Of a DNA stretch of 64,000 nt, positions 44,085 to 52,719 are shown in pieces. The DNA is from Mycobacterium sp. 4858 (GTDB lineage Bacteria > Actinomycetota > Actinomycetes > Mycobacteriales > Mycobacteriaceae). Location: assembly GCF_900240975.1 (NCBI RefSeq), contig NZ_LT968776.1:62001-126000 (forward strand), in the 5' to 3' direction. The notes under the pieces were generated by a model. The model was not told the DNA's origin. It saw nothing but the letters and a program-made list of their open reading frames with translations, and searched no databases. The translations under genes and the position numbers were made by a program. Each line of letters starts with the position of its first letter. The stretch's first letter is position 1.

Positions 44085-45040
44085 GCCGCCCCCTCTTTTC
44101 CGGCGGATTCCGCACCCACCAGCACGTGGAACAGCACGGCCATCCGCACGTGCACGCCGTTGGAAACCTGTTGCAGCACGGCCGATTGCGACGAATCCGC
44201 CACCGACGACGCGATCTCCATGCCGCGCAGCATCGGACCCGGGTGCAGCACCACGGCGTGGCCGGGCAGCATGGCCTGGCGGCGATCGGAAAGCCCGTAG
44301 CGGGAGGAGTATTCGCGCACCGACGGGAAGAAGCCGCCGTTCATCCGTTCGGCCTGCACCCGCAGCATCAGCACCGCGTCGGCGGCGGGTAGCTCGGCGT
44401 CGAAGTCGCCTGAGACGGTGACCGGCCAGGAGTCGACCCCGGCCGGCAGCAGCGTCGGCGGCGCGACCAGCACCACCTCCGCGCCCAGGGTGTTCAGCAG
44501 CATGACGTTGGAGCGGGCGACCCGGCTGTGCAGGATGTCGCCGACGATCACGATGCGCCGGCCCTCGATGCCGCCGAGGCGCTGGCGGATGGTGAGCGCG
44601 TCCAGCAGCGCCTGCGTCGGGTGTTCGTGCGTGCCGTCGCCGGCGTTGATCACCGAGGGGCCGGAGTCGTTGCCGGCGCACGTCCAGTCGGCCAGCAGGT
44701 GGGCGGCACCCGAGGCCGGATGGCGGATGATCAGCGCGTCGGCGCCGGCCGCCCGCAGCGTCAGCGCGGTGTCGCGCAGCGACTCGCCCTTGCCCACCGA
44801 CGACCCGGCGGCGCTGACGTTGATGACGTCGGCGCTCATCCACTTGCCGGCCACCTCGAACGACACCCGGGTGCGGGTGGAGTTCTCGTAGAACATCGTG
44901 ATCACGGTGCGGCCGCGCAGGGTCGGCAGCTTCTTCACCTCGCGGCCCACCAGCGCCTCGGCGAACCGGTCCGCGTCGTCGAGGATGGCGATGGCCTCGT
45001 CGCGGGTCAGGTCGCCGGCGGCCAGCAGGTGGCGCGTCAT
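44081..45040 (-). CDS. pyrB: Aspartate carbamoyltransferase catalytic subunit
   Basis: A 319-residue ATCase with the carbamoyl-phosphate site [21 protein letters not shown] and [13 protein letters not shown], and the aspartate-loop arginine in [10 protein letters not shown]. It forms carbamoyl aspartate. No regulatory pyrI gene is present; control is presumably through PyrR. The ATG overlaps the pyrR stop as ATGA. Confidence 0.96.
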   Translation of the reverse strand: MTRHLLAAGDLTRDEAIAILDDADRFAEALVGREVKKLPTLRGRTVITMFYENSTRTRVSFEVAGKWMSADVINVSAAGSSVGKGESLRDTALTLRAAGADALIIRHPASGAAHLLADWTCAGNDSGPSVINAGDGTHEHPTQALLDALTIRQRLGGIEGRRIVIVGDILHSRVARSNVMLLNTLGAEVVLVAPPTLLPAGVDSWPVTVSGDFDAELPAADAVLMLRVQAERMNGGFFPSVREYSSRYGLSDRRQAMLPGHAVVLHPGPMLRGMEIASSVADSSQSAVLQQVSNGVHVRMAVLFHVLVGAESAGKEGAA

Positions 45041-45606
45041 CGCGAGATCACCACCCCGTCGCGCCCGTCCTGCTCGCTGAGCAGTACGTGCACGCTCTCG
45101 CTGCGGGAGGTGGGGACGTTCTTGCCGACGTAGTCGGCGCGCAGCGGCAGCTCGCGGTGGCCGCGGTCGACCAGCACCGCCAGCTGCACCACCCGCGGGC
45201 GGCCGACGTCGCGCAGGGCGTCCAGCGCCGAGCGGACCGAGCGACCGGAGTAGAGCACGTCGTCGATGAGGATGACCAGCGCGTCGTCGATGCCGCCGGC
45301 CGGGATCGAGGTGACCTCGAGCGGTCGCGGCGGTTTCTGCATCAGGTCGTCGCGATACAGGGTGATGTCGAGGGCGCCGCAACCGACGTCGACCCCGCTG
45401 TATTCGGCGATGTTGGTGGCCAGCCGCCTGGCGAGGATCACGCCGCGGGTCGGGATTCCCAGCAGCACCACCCTGGGCGCGGACCGGCTCGCGTCATCTA
45501 ACGCGGTCTTCTCGATGATCTGATGCGCGATACGGGAAATGGTGCGACTCACGTCGGCCGCCGACATCAACTCGCGGCCGGTGCCGGTGTCACCCGCTGC
45601 ACCCAT
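45037..45606 (-). CDS. pyrR: PyrR, pyrimidine operon RNA-binding regulator / UPRTase
   Basis: A 189-residue PyrR with the PRPP-binding loop [18 protein letters not shown] and the basic RNA-binding face. It senses UMP and represses the operon by binding leader RNA; in M. smegmatis this has been shown to act on translation initiation. The ATG at 45606 ([10 protein letters not shown]) matches mycobacterial orthologues. AGGAGG lies ~12 bases upstream, next to a hairpin that resembles a PyrR binding loop. Confidence 0.95.
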   Translation of the reverse strand: MGAAGDTGTGRELMSAADVSRTISRIAHQIIEKTALDDASRSAPRVVLLGIPTRGVILARRLATNIAEYSGVDVGCGALDITLYRDDLMQKPPRPLEVTSIPAGGIDDALVILIDDVLYSGRSVRSALDALRDVGRPRVVQLAVLVDRGHRELPLRADYVGKNVPTSRSESVHVLLSEQDGRDGVVISR

Positions 45607-45627
45607 GCGAAACCCTGACCTCCTTCT

Positions 45628-45643
45628 CCGCCTCGCCGGACGG
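45628..45643 (-). promoter_or_regulatory. PyrR-binding hairpin in the pyr leader
   Basis: The RNA read from the minus strand forms a 5-bp stem (CCGUC with GGCGG, one U-G pair) closing a loop CGGCGAG. It is followed immediately by the AGGAGG ribosome-binding site (45619-45624) of pyrR. Sequence and placement resemble the known PyrR binding loop (conserved GAGG around a short stem), and fit repression by occluding the ribosome-binding site. Confidence 0.65.
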
Positions 45644-45796
45644 ATCGTTAAAGGATGTCGACTGCCCGGCAGCGTAGCACTTCTTCGAAAGGACGCGGCG
45701 CGCGGCACGGGCCGTGACGTGCTCGATCACCCGCTGCGCCACTTGCGCCCCACGTGTCCCGGCTTGAGCGGACGCGGCCGCGCTACCCTGGCGAAA

Positions 45797-46453
45797 GTGA
45801 CCGGCTCAGGCTTCTCCAGACTGCAGCAAATGGACTTCGACGCGCTCTATCGCGGCGAGAGCCCCGGCGAGGGCATCCCGCCGATGACGACACCGCCGTG
45901 GGACACCAAGGCGCCCAAGGACAACGTCATCGCCTGGCTTGGCGGGGGCTGGGTCCACGGTGACGTCCTGGACATCGGCTGCGGGCTCGGTGACAACGCC
46001 ATCTACCTGGCGCTGAACGGGTTCCGGGTGACCGGGCTGGACATCTCGCCCACCGCCCTGGTCACCGCCGAGCGCCGGGCCGCCGATGCCGGCGTCGACA
46101 TCACGTTCGCGGTGGCCGACTCCACCCAGCTGGCGGGCTACACCGACGCGTTCGACACCGTCATCGACAGCGGCATGTTCCACTGCCTCGACGACGACGG
46201 GAAGCGCAGCTACGCCGCCGCGGCGCACCGCGCCGCCAGGCCGGGCGCCACGCTGTTGATCAGCTGCTTCTCCGACGCGAACGCCCCCGACGAACGGTGG
46301 CCCCGGCCGGCGGTGTCCGAGCAGACGCTGCGCGACGTCCTCGGCGGCGCGGGGTGGGACATCGAGTCACTGGAGCCCGCCACAATGCGCCGCGAGGTGG
46401 ACGGCGCACAGGTCGAGATGGCGTTCTGGTACGTCCGCGCCCAGCGCCGCTAG
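45797..46453 (+). CDS. Class I SAM-dependent methyltransferase (Rv1377c-like)
   Basis: A 218-residue methyltransferase. Motif I is VLDIGCGLGDNAIYLA, motif II GLDISPTAL and motif IV DTVIDSGMFHCLD. The SGMFHCLDD region resembles thiopurine/small-molecule methyltransferases, including TehB- and HOL-like halide or thiol methyltransferases, but the substrate cannot be fixed. GTG at 45797 gives an N-terminus VTGSGFSRLQQ; an ATG at 45830 is the alternative. It is transcribed divergently from pyrR. Its stop TAG shares the tetranucleotide CTAG with the stop of the convergent CBM2 gene. Confidence 0.85.
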   Translation: MTGSGFSRLQQMDFDALYRGESPGEGIPPMTTPPWDTKAPKDNVIAWLGGGWVHGDVLDIGCGLGDNAIYLALNGFRVTGLDISPTALVTAERRAADAGVDITFAVADSTQLAGYTDAFDTVIDSGMFHCLDDDGKRSYAAAAHRAARPGATLLISCFSDANAPDERWPRPAVSEQTLRDVLGGAGWDIESLEPATMRREVDGAQVEMAFWYVRAQRR

Positions 46454-46875
46454 CTGCAGGGATACTGGCCGTTGAGCACGCAATTCGACGGCGGCGTGAA
46501 GGAACCGGTCACCACGCCTCTCATGCCACCCGTGGCCGAACCACCGGGCGCAATGCTGCGATTCCAATTCGCGGGGGTGAGCACGTAGTGGGTGCCCGAT
46601 TGGGTGACGGTGCTGTTCCACGTGTGCAGGACGGATTGTCCGGCCGGCATGTCAAAGTCAATCCGCCAATCGGTTAGCGGCACCGTGCTCAGATTGGTGA
46701 CGGTGAAGTTGGCGATGAAACCGGTCTGCCACGCATGTTCCACCGACAACGTCGCCGCGGCCGCGGCCGCGTGAGCCACGGGCGCGACGGCGAGCCCCAG
46801 GGCAACGACGGATGCCGACACCATGATGTGAAGCGCTGTGCGCCAGCGCTTCACGCAATTGCTCAGTGCGGCCAT
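46450..46875 (-). CDS. Secreted CBM2-type carbohydrate-binding protein
   Basis: A 141-residue exported protein. A Sec signal peptide ends near PVAHA-A (residue ~36). The mature ~105 residues are a single family 2 carbohydrate-binding module, recognisable from HAWQTGFIANFTVTNLS, the central TDWRIDFDMP and LHTWNSTV aromatic strands and the C-terminal cysteine region (NCVLNGQYPC). No catalytic domain follows. Related stand-alone CBM2 proteins exist in M. tuberculosis (Rv1987 type). Binding to cellulose or chitin is a family inference. The ATG at 46875 has a poor ribosome-binding site, and an upstream in-frame start at 46947 cannot be excluded. Confidence 0.82.
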   Translation of the reverse strand: MAALSNCVKRWRTALHIMVSASVVALGLAVAPVAHAAAAAATLSVEHAWQTGFIANFTVTNLSTVPLTDWRIDFDMPAGQSVLHTWNSTVTQSGTHYVLTPANWNRSIAPGGSATGGMRGVVTGSFTPPSNCVLNGQYPCS

Positions 46876-47048
46876 AGCAACCAACACTAAAGCCGGACAC
46901 GCGACGCCGGTCCTGGCATCGCGGGTAGCTGCCGTACCTTTGCTCAACCGAAACCGTCATGAAATTTTGGCCTTTGTCGCCGACGGAACGAGCGGGTAAC
47001 GGCCCGGTTAACCGGCCGTGGTGAGAAGGCGATACGGTTCGGATCGTC

Positions 47049-47399
47049 ATGAGCGAGGAGTTTTGGGTCAACCGCCGCGATGCCGGTGAGGCGGTGATCC
47101 TGGAGGTCAGCGGCGTCGTCGACATCATCACCGCGCCCTCGCTCGCCACGCATATCGACATCGCCCTGTCCGGCACGCCTGCGGTGCTCGTCATCGACCT
47201 CACCGAGGTCGATTTCCTGTCCTCGGCCGGCATCACCGTGCTGGTCGAGGTGCAGCGCCTGACCCAGGACAGCCCGACCTCGCTGCGGGTGGCGGCCGAC
47301 GGCTCGGCCACCAGCCGGCCGCTGCGCATCGTGGGCCTCGACGAGTTCATCGAGCTGTATCCCACGGTGGACGAGGCGCTGGAGGGGCGCGAGTCCTAG
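47049..47399 (+). CDS. STAS-domain anti-sigma factor antagonist
   Basis: A 116-residue STAS protein similar in layout to RsfB/SpoIIAA. The phosphorylatable serine site is DFLSSAG (Ser58 or Ser59), between the VLVIDLTEV strand and helix 2. Such proteins, when unphosphorylated, bind anti-sigma kinases and free alternative sigma factors such as SigF. No anti-sigma factor or sigma gene lies nearby. Two bases separate it from the hydrolase downstream, so the two are probably one operon. Confidence 0.88.
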   Translation: MSEEFWVNRRDAGEAVILEVSGVVDIITAPSLATHIDIALSGTPAVLVIDLTEVDFLSSAGITVLVEVQRLTQDSPTSLRVAADGSATSRPLRIVGLDEFIELYPTVDEALEGRES

Positions 47400-47400
47400 T

Positions 47401-48648
47401 GTGACGTTCGCGCTCCCCGGGCACGCCGCTAACGTGATTCGGGTGAATCTCGACGTCAACGCGGGCTCCATCCGCGAAGTGTGCGATGCCGGCATGCTTG
47501 CCGGCGCGGTGACGATGGTCTGGCGGCGCGGAGAAGTGCTGCAGGTCAACGAAATCGGTTATCGGGACGTGGACGCGGGCCTGCCGATGCAGCGGGACAC
47601 GCTGTTCCGGATCGCGTCGATGACCAAGCCGGTGACCGTCGCCGCGGTGATGAGCCTGGTCGACGAGGGCAAGCTGACGCTGAAAGACCCCGTCGTGCGC
47701 TGGGCCCCGGAGCTGGCCGACGTGCGGGTGCTCGACGAGCCGCACGGCCCGCTGGACCGGACGCATCCGGTGCAGCGCGCCATCCTGATCGAGGACCTGC
47801 TCACCCACACCAGCGGCCTGGCCTACAGCTTCTCGGTGTCCGGGCCGATCGCCAAGGCCTACATGCGGCTGCCGTTCAGTCAGGGTCCCGACACCTGGCT
47901 GGCCGAGCTGGCCAAGCTGCCGCTGGTGCATCAGCCCGGTGAGCGGCTCACCTACAGCCATTCCATCGACCTGCTTGGCGTCATCGCGGCGCGCATCGAG
48001 GGCAAGCCGTTCCACCAGGTTCTCGACGAGCGGGTGCTGGGCCCGGTGGGCATGCCGGACACCGGGTTCTTCGTCTCCCCCGAGGCGCGCCGCCGCGCCG
48101 CGACCATGTACCGGCTCGACGAGCAGGGCCAACTGCACCACGACGTGATGGGGCCGCCGCACATCAAGCCGCCCTCCTTCGCCAACGCGGGCGGGGGCCT
48201 GTGGTCCACCGCCGACGACTACCTGCGGTTCGTGCGGATGGTGCTCGGCGAGGGAACGATCGACGGTGTGCGGGTGTTGTCGGCCGAGTCCACCCGCCTG
48301 ATGCGGACCGACCGGCTGACCGACGAGCAGAAGCGCCACAACTTCCTGGGGGCGCCGTACTGGGTGGGCCGCGGCTTCGGGCTGAACCTGTCGGTGGTGA
48401 CCGACCCGGCAAGGAGCGCGCCGCTGTTCGGTCCGGGCGGGCTCGGAACCTTCAGCTGGCCGGGCGCCTACGGGACGTGGTGGCAGGCCGACCCGACCGC
48501 CGACCTGGTTCTGCTGTATCTGGTGCAGAACCTGCCCGACATGTCCGCCGACGTGGCCGCGGCCGTCGCCGGCAACACCTCGCTGGCGAAACTCCAATCG
48601 GTGCAACCGAAATTCGTTCGGCGCACTTATCAGGCGCTCGGCCTCTAG
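47401..48648 (+). CDS. Serine beta-lactamase-fold hydrolase (esterase/class C-like)
   Basis: A 415-residue protein of the serine beta-lactamase/D-Ala-D-Ala peptidase fold. The nucleophile motif SxxK is SMTK (in FRIASMTKPVTV), and the second motif YxN/S is YSHS. C-terminal GGLGTFSWPGAYGTWW replaces KTG, as in EstB-like esterases. No signal peptide is evident, so a cytosolic esterase role is more likely than beta-lactam hydrolysis. GTG at 47401 directly follows the STAS stop; a GTG at 47443 (VNLDVNAG) may be the real start. Similar to H37Rv Rv1367c. Confidence 0.87.
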   Translation: MTFALPGHAANVIRVNLDVNAGSIREVCDAGMLAGAVTMVWRRGEVLQVNEIGYRDVDAGLPMQRDTLFRIASMTKPVTVAAVMSLVDEGKLTLKDPVVRWAPELADVRVLDEPHGPLDRTHPVQRAILIEDLLTHTSGLAYSFSVSGPIAKAYMRLPFSQGPDTWLAELAKLPLVHQPGERLTYSHSIDLLGVIAARIEGKPFHQVLDERVLGPVGMPDTGFFVSPEARRRAATMYRLDEQGQLHHDVMGPPHIKPPSFANAGGGLWSTADDYLRFVRMVLGEGTIDGVRVLSAESTRLMRTDRLTDEQKRHNFLGAPYWVGRGFGLNLSVVTDPARSAPLFGPGGLGTFSWPGAYGTWWQADPTADLVLLYLVQNLPDMSADVAAAVAGNTSLAKLQSVQPKFVRRTYQALGL

Positions 48649-48652
48649 CACC

Positions 48653-49192
48653 GTGGCCGATTACCCACCCGACCGCATCACCGGTCCCCGGCTGGTGCTG
48701 CGCCGGCCCGTGCTCGACGACGCCGGCGCACTGTTTCAGCGCGTGGCCCGCGACCCCGAGGTGACCAAGTATCTGATGTGGGCGCCGCATCCCGACGTGG
48801 CGGCGACGCGGCGGGTGATCACCGAGAAACTCAACGCCACCCCCGACGACCGGACCTGGGTGATCGAGTTGCGGCACAGCGGCGAGATCGTCGGGTTGAC
48901 CAGCTGCCGGCGTCCGGTGCCGCACTCGGTCGAGATCGGTTACTGCCTGGGCCGGCGGTGGTGGGGCAAGGGTTTGATGGCCGAGGTGCTCGACATGCTG
49001 CTGACCGCACTCGACAGCGATCGGGCGGTGTATCGGGTGTGGGCCACGTGCAACGTCGACAACGAACGGTCGGCCCGGCTGCTGGAGCGCGCCGGTTTCG
49101 TCCTGGAAGGACGACTCGCCCGCCACGCCGTCTACCCCAACCTGGGCCCCGAGCCGCAGGACAGCCTGCTCTACGCCAGGATCCTGCGCTGA
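48653..49192 (+). CDS. GNAT-family N-acetyltransferase (RimJ/RimL-type)
   Basis: A 179-residue GNAT enzyme. It begins RITGPRLVLRRPVLDDAGALF, the usual RimJ/RimL N-terminus. The acetyl-CoA loop is YCLGRRWWGKGLMAEVL, with the NxxSxxLLE-type ERSARLLERAGF motif after it. The likely substrate is a protein N-terminus or small amine; not predictable further. GTG at 48653, four bases after the hydrolase stop, suggests it ends the STAS-hydrolase-GNAT operon. Confidence 0.88.
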   Translation: MADYPPDRITGPRLVLRRPVLDDAGALFQRVARDPEVTKYLMWAPHPDVAATRRVITEKLNATPDDRTWVIELRHSGEIVGLTSCRRPVPHSVEIGYCLGRRWWGKGLMAEVLDMLLTALDSDRAVYRVWATCNVDNERSARLLERAGFVLEGRLARHAVYPNLGPEPQDSLLYARILR

Positions 49193-49200
49193 GCTTTTGA

Positions 49201-49251
49201 GTGTGCGGCCAGGGCGGTCATCGTCGGCGTGTCGCCGCCGTGCACGCACAC
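49201..49251. repeat. Palindromic intergenic element related to the carA-carB repeat
   Basis: GTGTGCG (49201-49207) and CGCACAC (49245-49251) flank the core CGGCGTGTCGCCG (49225-49237), which is identical to the core of the carA-carB repeat (41134-41146). It sits between convergent genes (GNAT and flavoprotein), where it could act as a bidirectional terminator. Confidence 0.65.
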
Positions 49252-49282
49252 CGGACGCCGTAAGCGCACACCCGATCGCCGG

Positions 49283-51970
49283 CTACCCGGCTTGGTCGAG
49301 CGCGCGGCGCGCGTAGGCCCGCACGTCGGCGTCGCCGTCCTTGAGCGCGATGCCGAGCGCATCACGGGCGGCGGGTTGAGCGGACCAGCGGATCAGGCTG
49401 AGCACGGCGGCCTTCCGCACGTCGAGGTGCGCGTCGTTCAACGCCTCGGCCAGCGCCGGCACCGCGACGTCGGCCGGCGCGCCCGACAGCGCCCGCGCCG
49501 CGCCCTCCCGCACCTGCCACGCCGGCGCCCGCAACGCCGCTGCGACGTCGGCGATATCGCCCGCGCTGCAGCCTATTTCGCCCAACGCGGCCAGTGCGGC
49601 GGCGCGCACCAGCGGGTCGGGGTCGCCGAGCAGCGCGCTGACGGCCTCGCCGCCGCCGCGCAGCGTGCCCAGGCCGGCGGCCGCGGCGATCCGGACCTCC
49701 CGGTTGTCGTCACCCGTCGCGGTGACCACACCGGCCACGTCGTCGACCGACACCAGCGCCCGCACGGCCTCGATGCGCACCCGGTGGTCGGGATCTTTCA
49801 GCGTGCGGCGGTAGTCCCCGGCGTCGCCGACGCGCCGCGCGGCCAGCACGTAGAGGGCGGCGGCACGCACCGCCGTGTCGCCGGAGTCCAGGCGTGACCC
49901 GACCTCGGCCGGGGCCGGCAACACCTCGACCAGCTCGCGGATCCCGTCGGCGGCGGTGCGGCGCACCGTGGCGTCGGCGTCATCCAGCGCGGCGACCAGG
50001 GCGGTCGCGTAGCCATCGGGAATGTGCTCGGTGAGCGTGGCCACCGCGGTGCGGCGGACCCCGGGGTCGGGGTCGGCCAGGTACGGTCGCAGCCCGGCGA
50101 TCGTCGGCTCCTCGAGGGCAAGCACCTCGGCGATGCGCGGCGACGGCGGCTCGACTGTGGTTACGGGCGCGCCGATTCGGGACCGTGTGGTGGCGGGGGC
50201 CTGACCGCCGACCAGTGGCGGCTGCTCCACCGCCTGCACGGTCTGGTCCACGGGCGGCAGGCCGTCCAGCTCCGGCACCGGCACGAAGTAGGGGGCGACC
50301 GGACGCTTGAGGAACACCATCGCGCCGTCGGCGTTCTTGCGCAGGTTGAGGTGATAGCCCCATGCGCTGTCGTCGCGGCCGGGCAGGTCGGCGCGGTCGT
50401 GGTAGAGGCCCCACCGCGATTCGGTGCGGGTGAGCGAGGATCGGGCGGCCATCTCGGCGCAGTCCCGGATGAAGGACACCTCGACGGCGCGCATCAGCTC
50501 GTGCGGGTTCCGCGCGCCCATCTCGGCGATCTCGCCTTGCATGCGGTCGAAGGTGCGCACGGCGATGGACAGCTTGGCCGCCGTCTTGGGCGGCGCCACA
50601 TAGTCGTTGACGAACCGGCGCAGCTTGTATTCGACCTGCGGCTGGGGTGGCCCGTCCGGATGCCGCAGTGGGCGGTAGATCAGCTCGTGCGCGGCGCGCA
50701 GCTGGTCCTCCGGGAGTCGTTGCGGCGCAGCGGTATCCGCGCAGGACGCGGCCGCGTCCGTGCCGGCGAGGTCGCCGAAGACGAACGCCCCGATCATGTA
50801 GTTGTGCGGGACGCAGGCCATGTCCCCGGCGGCGTACAGCCCGGGCACCGTGGTGCGGGCGTGCTCGTCGACCCACACGCCGGACGCGGAATGCCCGCTG
50901 CACAAGCCGATTTCGGAGATGTGCATCTCGATGTCGTGGGTGCGATAGTCGTGGCCGCGGTTGGCGTGGAACGTGCCGCGGGTCGGCCGTTCGGTGGTGT
51001 GCAGGATGTTCTCCAGCGCGGACAGGGTCTCGTCGGGCAGGTGGGACACCTTGAGGTAGATCGGTCCGCGGGCGGAGTCGATCTCGCTCTTCACCTCGGA
51101 CATCATCTGACCCGACCAGTAGTCGGAGTCCACGAACCGCTCCCCATGCGCGTTGACCTGGTAGCCGCCGAACGGGTTGGCGACATAGGCACACGCGGGT
51201 CCGTTGTAGTCCTTGATCAACGGATTGACCTGGAAACACTCGATTCCCGACAGTTCCGCGCCGGCGTGATAGGCCATCGCGTACCCGTCGCCGGCGTTCG
51301 TCGGGTTCTCGTAGGTGCCGTAGAGGTAACCGGACGCGGGCAGGCCCAGCCGCCCACAGGCGCCGGTGGCCAGGATCACCGCCTTGGCGCCGACGGCCAC
51401 GAATTCGCCGGTGCGGGTGTGCAACGCGGCGGCCCCCACCGCGCGGCCGTCCTGCACCAGCACCCGCACCGGCATCAGCCGGTTCTCGATGCGGATCTTC
51501 TCCCGCATGGACCGCTGCCGCAGCACCCGGTACAACGCCTTCTTGACGTCCTTGCCTTCCGGCATGGGCAGCACATAGGAGCCCGAGCGGTGCACCCGGC
51601 GCACCGCGTACTCGCCGTGTTCGTCCTTCTCGAACTTCACCCCATAGCGCTCCAGCCGCTGCACCATCGCGAATCCGCGGCTGGCGGTCTGATAGATGGT
51701 GCGCTGGTTGACGATTCCGTCGTTGGCGCGGGTGATCTCGGCGACGTAGTCCTCGGGTTCGGCCTTGCCCGGGATGACGGCGTTGTTCACGCCGTCCATG
51801 CCCATCGCCAGCGCGCCGGAGTGGCGCACGTGGGCCTTCTCCAGCAGCAGCACCTGGGCGCCGTGCTCGGCGGCCGACAGCGCCGCCATGGTGCCGGCGG
51901 TGCCGCCGCCGATGACCAGCACGTCGCAGTCGAGGCGAACGGGGGCGTTGGCGTCGGGGATCTCCATCAT
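49283..51970 (-). CDS. AprA/FrdA-family flavoprotein fused to C-terminal HEAT repeats
   Basis: An 895-residue protein. Residues 1-~560 are a fumarate reductase/adenylylsulfate reductase-type flavoprotein. They include the FAD Rossmann loop VIGGGTAGTMAALSAAE, LLEKAHVRHSGALAMGMDGVNNAV, ILATGACGRLGLPASG, SGHSASGVWVDEHART and PGLYAAGDMACVPHNY. Residues ~612-895 are about nine HEAT/PBS-lyase-type helical repeats (DPDPGVRRTAVATL, DADATVRRTAADGI and so on), a protein-docking scaffold unusual in this enzyme family. ATG at 51970 overlaps the ABC ATPase stop as ATGA. The ferredoxin encoded three genes upstream is the obvious electron partner. The substrate is probably what the ABC importer brings in; I cannot name it. 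Some annotations would call this succinate dehydrogenase, but no SdhB/C/D genes are present. Confidence 0.88.
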   Translation of the reverse strand: MMEIPDANAPVRLDCDVLVIGGGTAGTMAALSAAEHGAQVLLLEKAHVRHSGALAMGMDGVNNAVIPGKAEPEDYVAEITRANDGIVNQRTIYQTASRGFAMVQRLERYGVKFEKDEHGEYAVRRVHRSGSYVLPMPEGKDVKKALYRVLRQRSMREKIRIENRLMPVRVLVQDGRAVGAAALHTRTGEFVAVGAKAVILATGACGRLGLPASGYLYGTYENPTNAGDGYAMAYHAGAELSGIECFQVNPLIKDYNGPACAYVANPFGGYQVNAHGERFVDSDYWSGQMMSEVKSEIDSARGPIYLKVSHLPDETLSALENILHTTERPTRGTFHANRGHDYRTHDIEMHISEIGLCSGHSASGVWVDEHARTTVPGLYAAGDMACVPHNYMIGAFVFGDLAGTDAAASCADTAAPQRLPEDQLRAAHELIYRPLRHPDGPPQPQVEYKLRRFVNDYVAPPKTAAKLSIAVRTFDRMQGEIAEMGARNPHELMRAVEVSFIRDCAEMAARSSLTRTESRWGLYHDRADLPGRDDSAWGYHLNLRKNADGAMVFLKRPVAPYFVPVPELDGLPPVDQTVQAVEQPPLVGGQAPATTRSRIGAPVTTVEPPSPRIAEVLALEEPTIAGLRPYLADPDPGVRRTAVATLTEHIPDGYATALVAALDDADATVRRTAADGIRELVEVLPAPAEVGSRLDSGDTAVRAAALYVLAARRVGDAGDYRRTLKDPDHRVRIEAVRALVSVDDVAGVVTATGDDNREVRIAAAAGLGTLRGGGEAVSALLGDPDPLVRAAALAALGEIGCSAGDIADVAAALRAPAWQVREGAARALSGAPADVAVPALAEALNDAHLDVRKAAVLSLIRWSAQPAARDALGIALKDGDADVRAYARRALDQAG

Positions 51971-52719
51971 GCCGCCACCAAATGGCCAAGGGCGGCAATG
52001 ATTTCTGCGCGCAACCCGTCCCGGGGCAACTCGGCGCGCGGATCGGGCACGTCGACCGACGCGCGGACAGGCTCGCCGGCGCGGCCCAGCACGACGATCC
52101 GGTCGCCCAGCGCCAGCGCCTCGTCGACGTCGTGGGTGACGAAGACGATGGTCGTCGGATGGGTGCGCCAGGTGTCGATCAGCAGCCGCTGCATGGCGGC
52201 CCGGGTCTGGGTGTCCAGCGCGCCGAACGGCTCGTCCATCATCACCGCGCGGGGCGCCCCCGCCAGGCCGCGGGCCAGCTGGACGCGCTGGCGCATCCCG
52301 CCGGACAGGCTCTTCGGCAGGTAGTGGCCGAAACCTGAGAGCCCGAGCTCGTCGATCCAGCGCTCGGCCTGGGCGCGGCGGGTGGCGCGGGGTTCCCCGC
52401 GCAGCCGCAGCGCCAGCTCGATGTTGGACCGCACCGTGCGCCACGGCAGCAGCGCGTTGTCCTGGAACACCATGCCGCGATCACCCGAGGTGGTGGTGAC
52501 CTCCGCGCCGTCGGCCAGCACGCGGCCCTCATCGGGCCGCAGCAGCCCGGCCAGGGCGCGCAGCAGCGTCGACTTGCCGCAGCCCGAGGGCCCGGTCAGC
52601 ACCAGGATCTCGCCCGGGCGCACCGTGAGGCTCAGCCCGTCGATCACCGGTGTTCCGGTGTAGGACAAGCGGACTGCGTCCAGCTCGAGGCTCATCCCGA
52701 TTTTCGTCGCGGTGGTCAT
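51967..52719 (-). CDS. ABC importer ATPase (NitT/TauT/SsuB type)
   Basis: A 250-residue ATPase with Walker [13 protein letters not shown]-loop FQDNALLPW, signature [14 protein letters not shown], Walker [12 protein letters not shown] and the switch His in [10 protein letters not shown]. It is of the nitrate/sulfonate/taurine importer class. ATGA overlaps link it to the permease upstream and the flavoprotein downstream. Confidence 0.92.
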   Translation of the reverse strand: MTTATKIGMSLELDAVRLSYTGTPVIDGLSLTVRPGEILVLTGPSGCGKSTLLRALAGLLRPDEGRVLADGAEVTTTSGDRGMVFQDNALLPWRTVRSNIELALRLRGEPRATRRAQAERWIDELGLSGFGHYLPKSLSGGMRQRVQLARGLAGAPRAVMMDEPFGALDTQTRAAMQRLLIDTWRTHPTTIVFVTHDVDEALALGDRIVVLGRAGEPVRASVDVPDPRAELPRDGLRAEIIAALGHLVAA

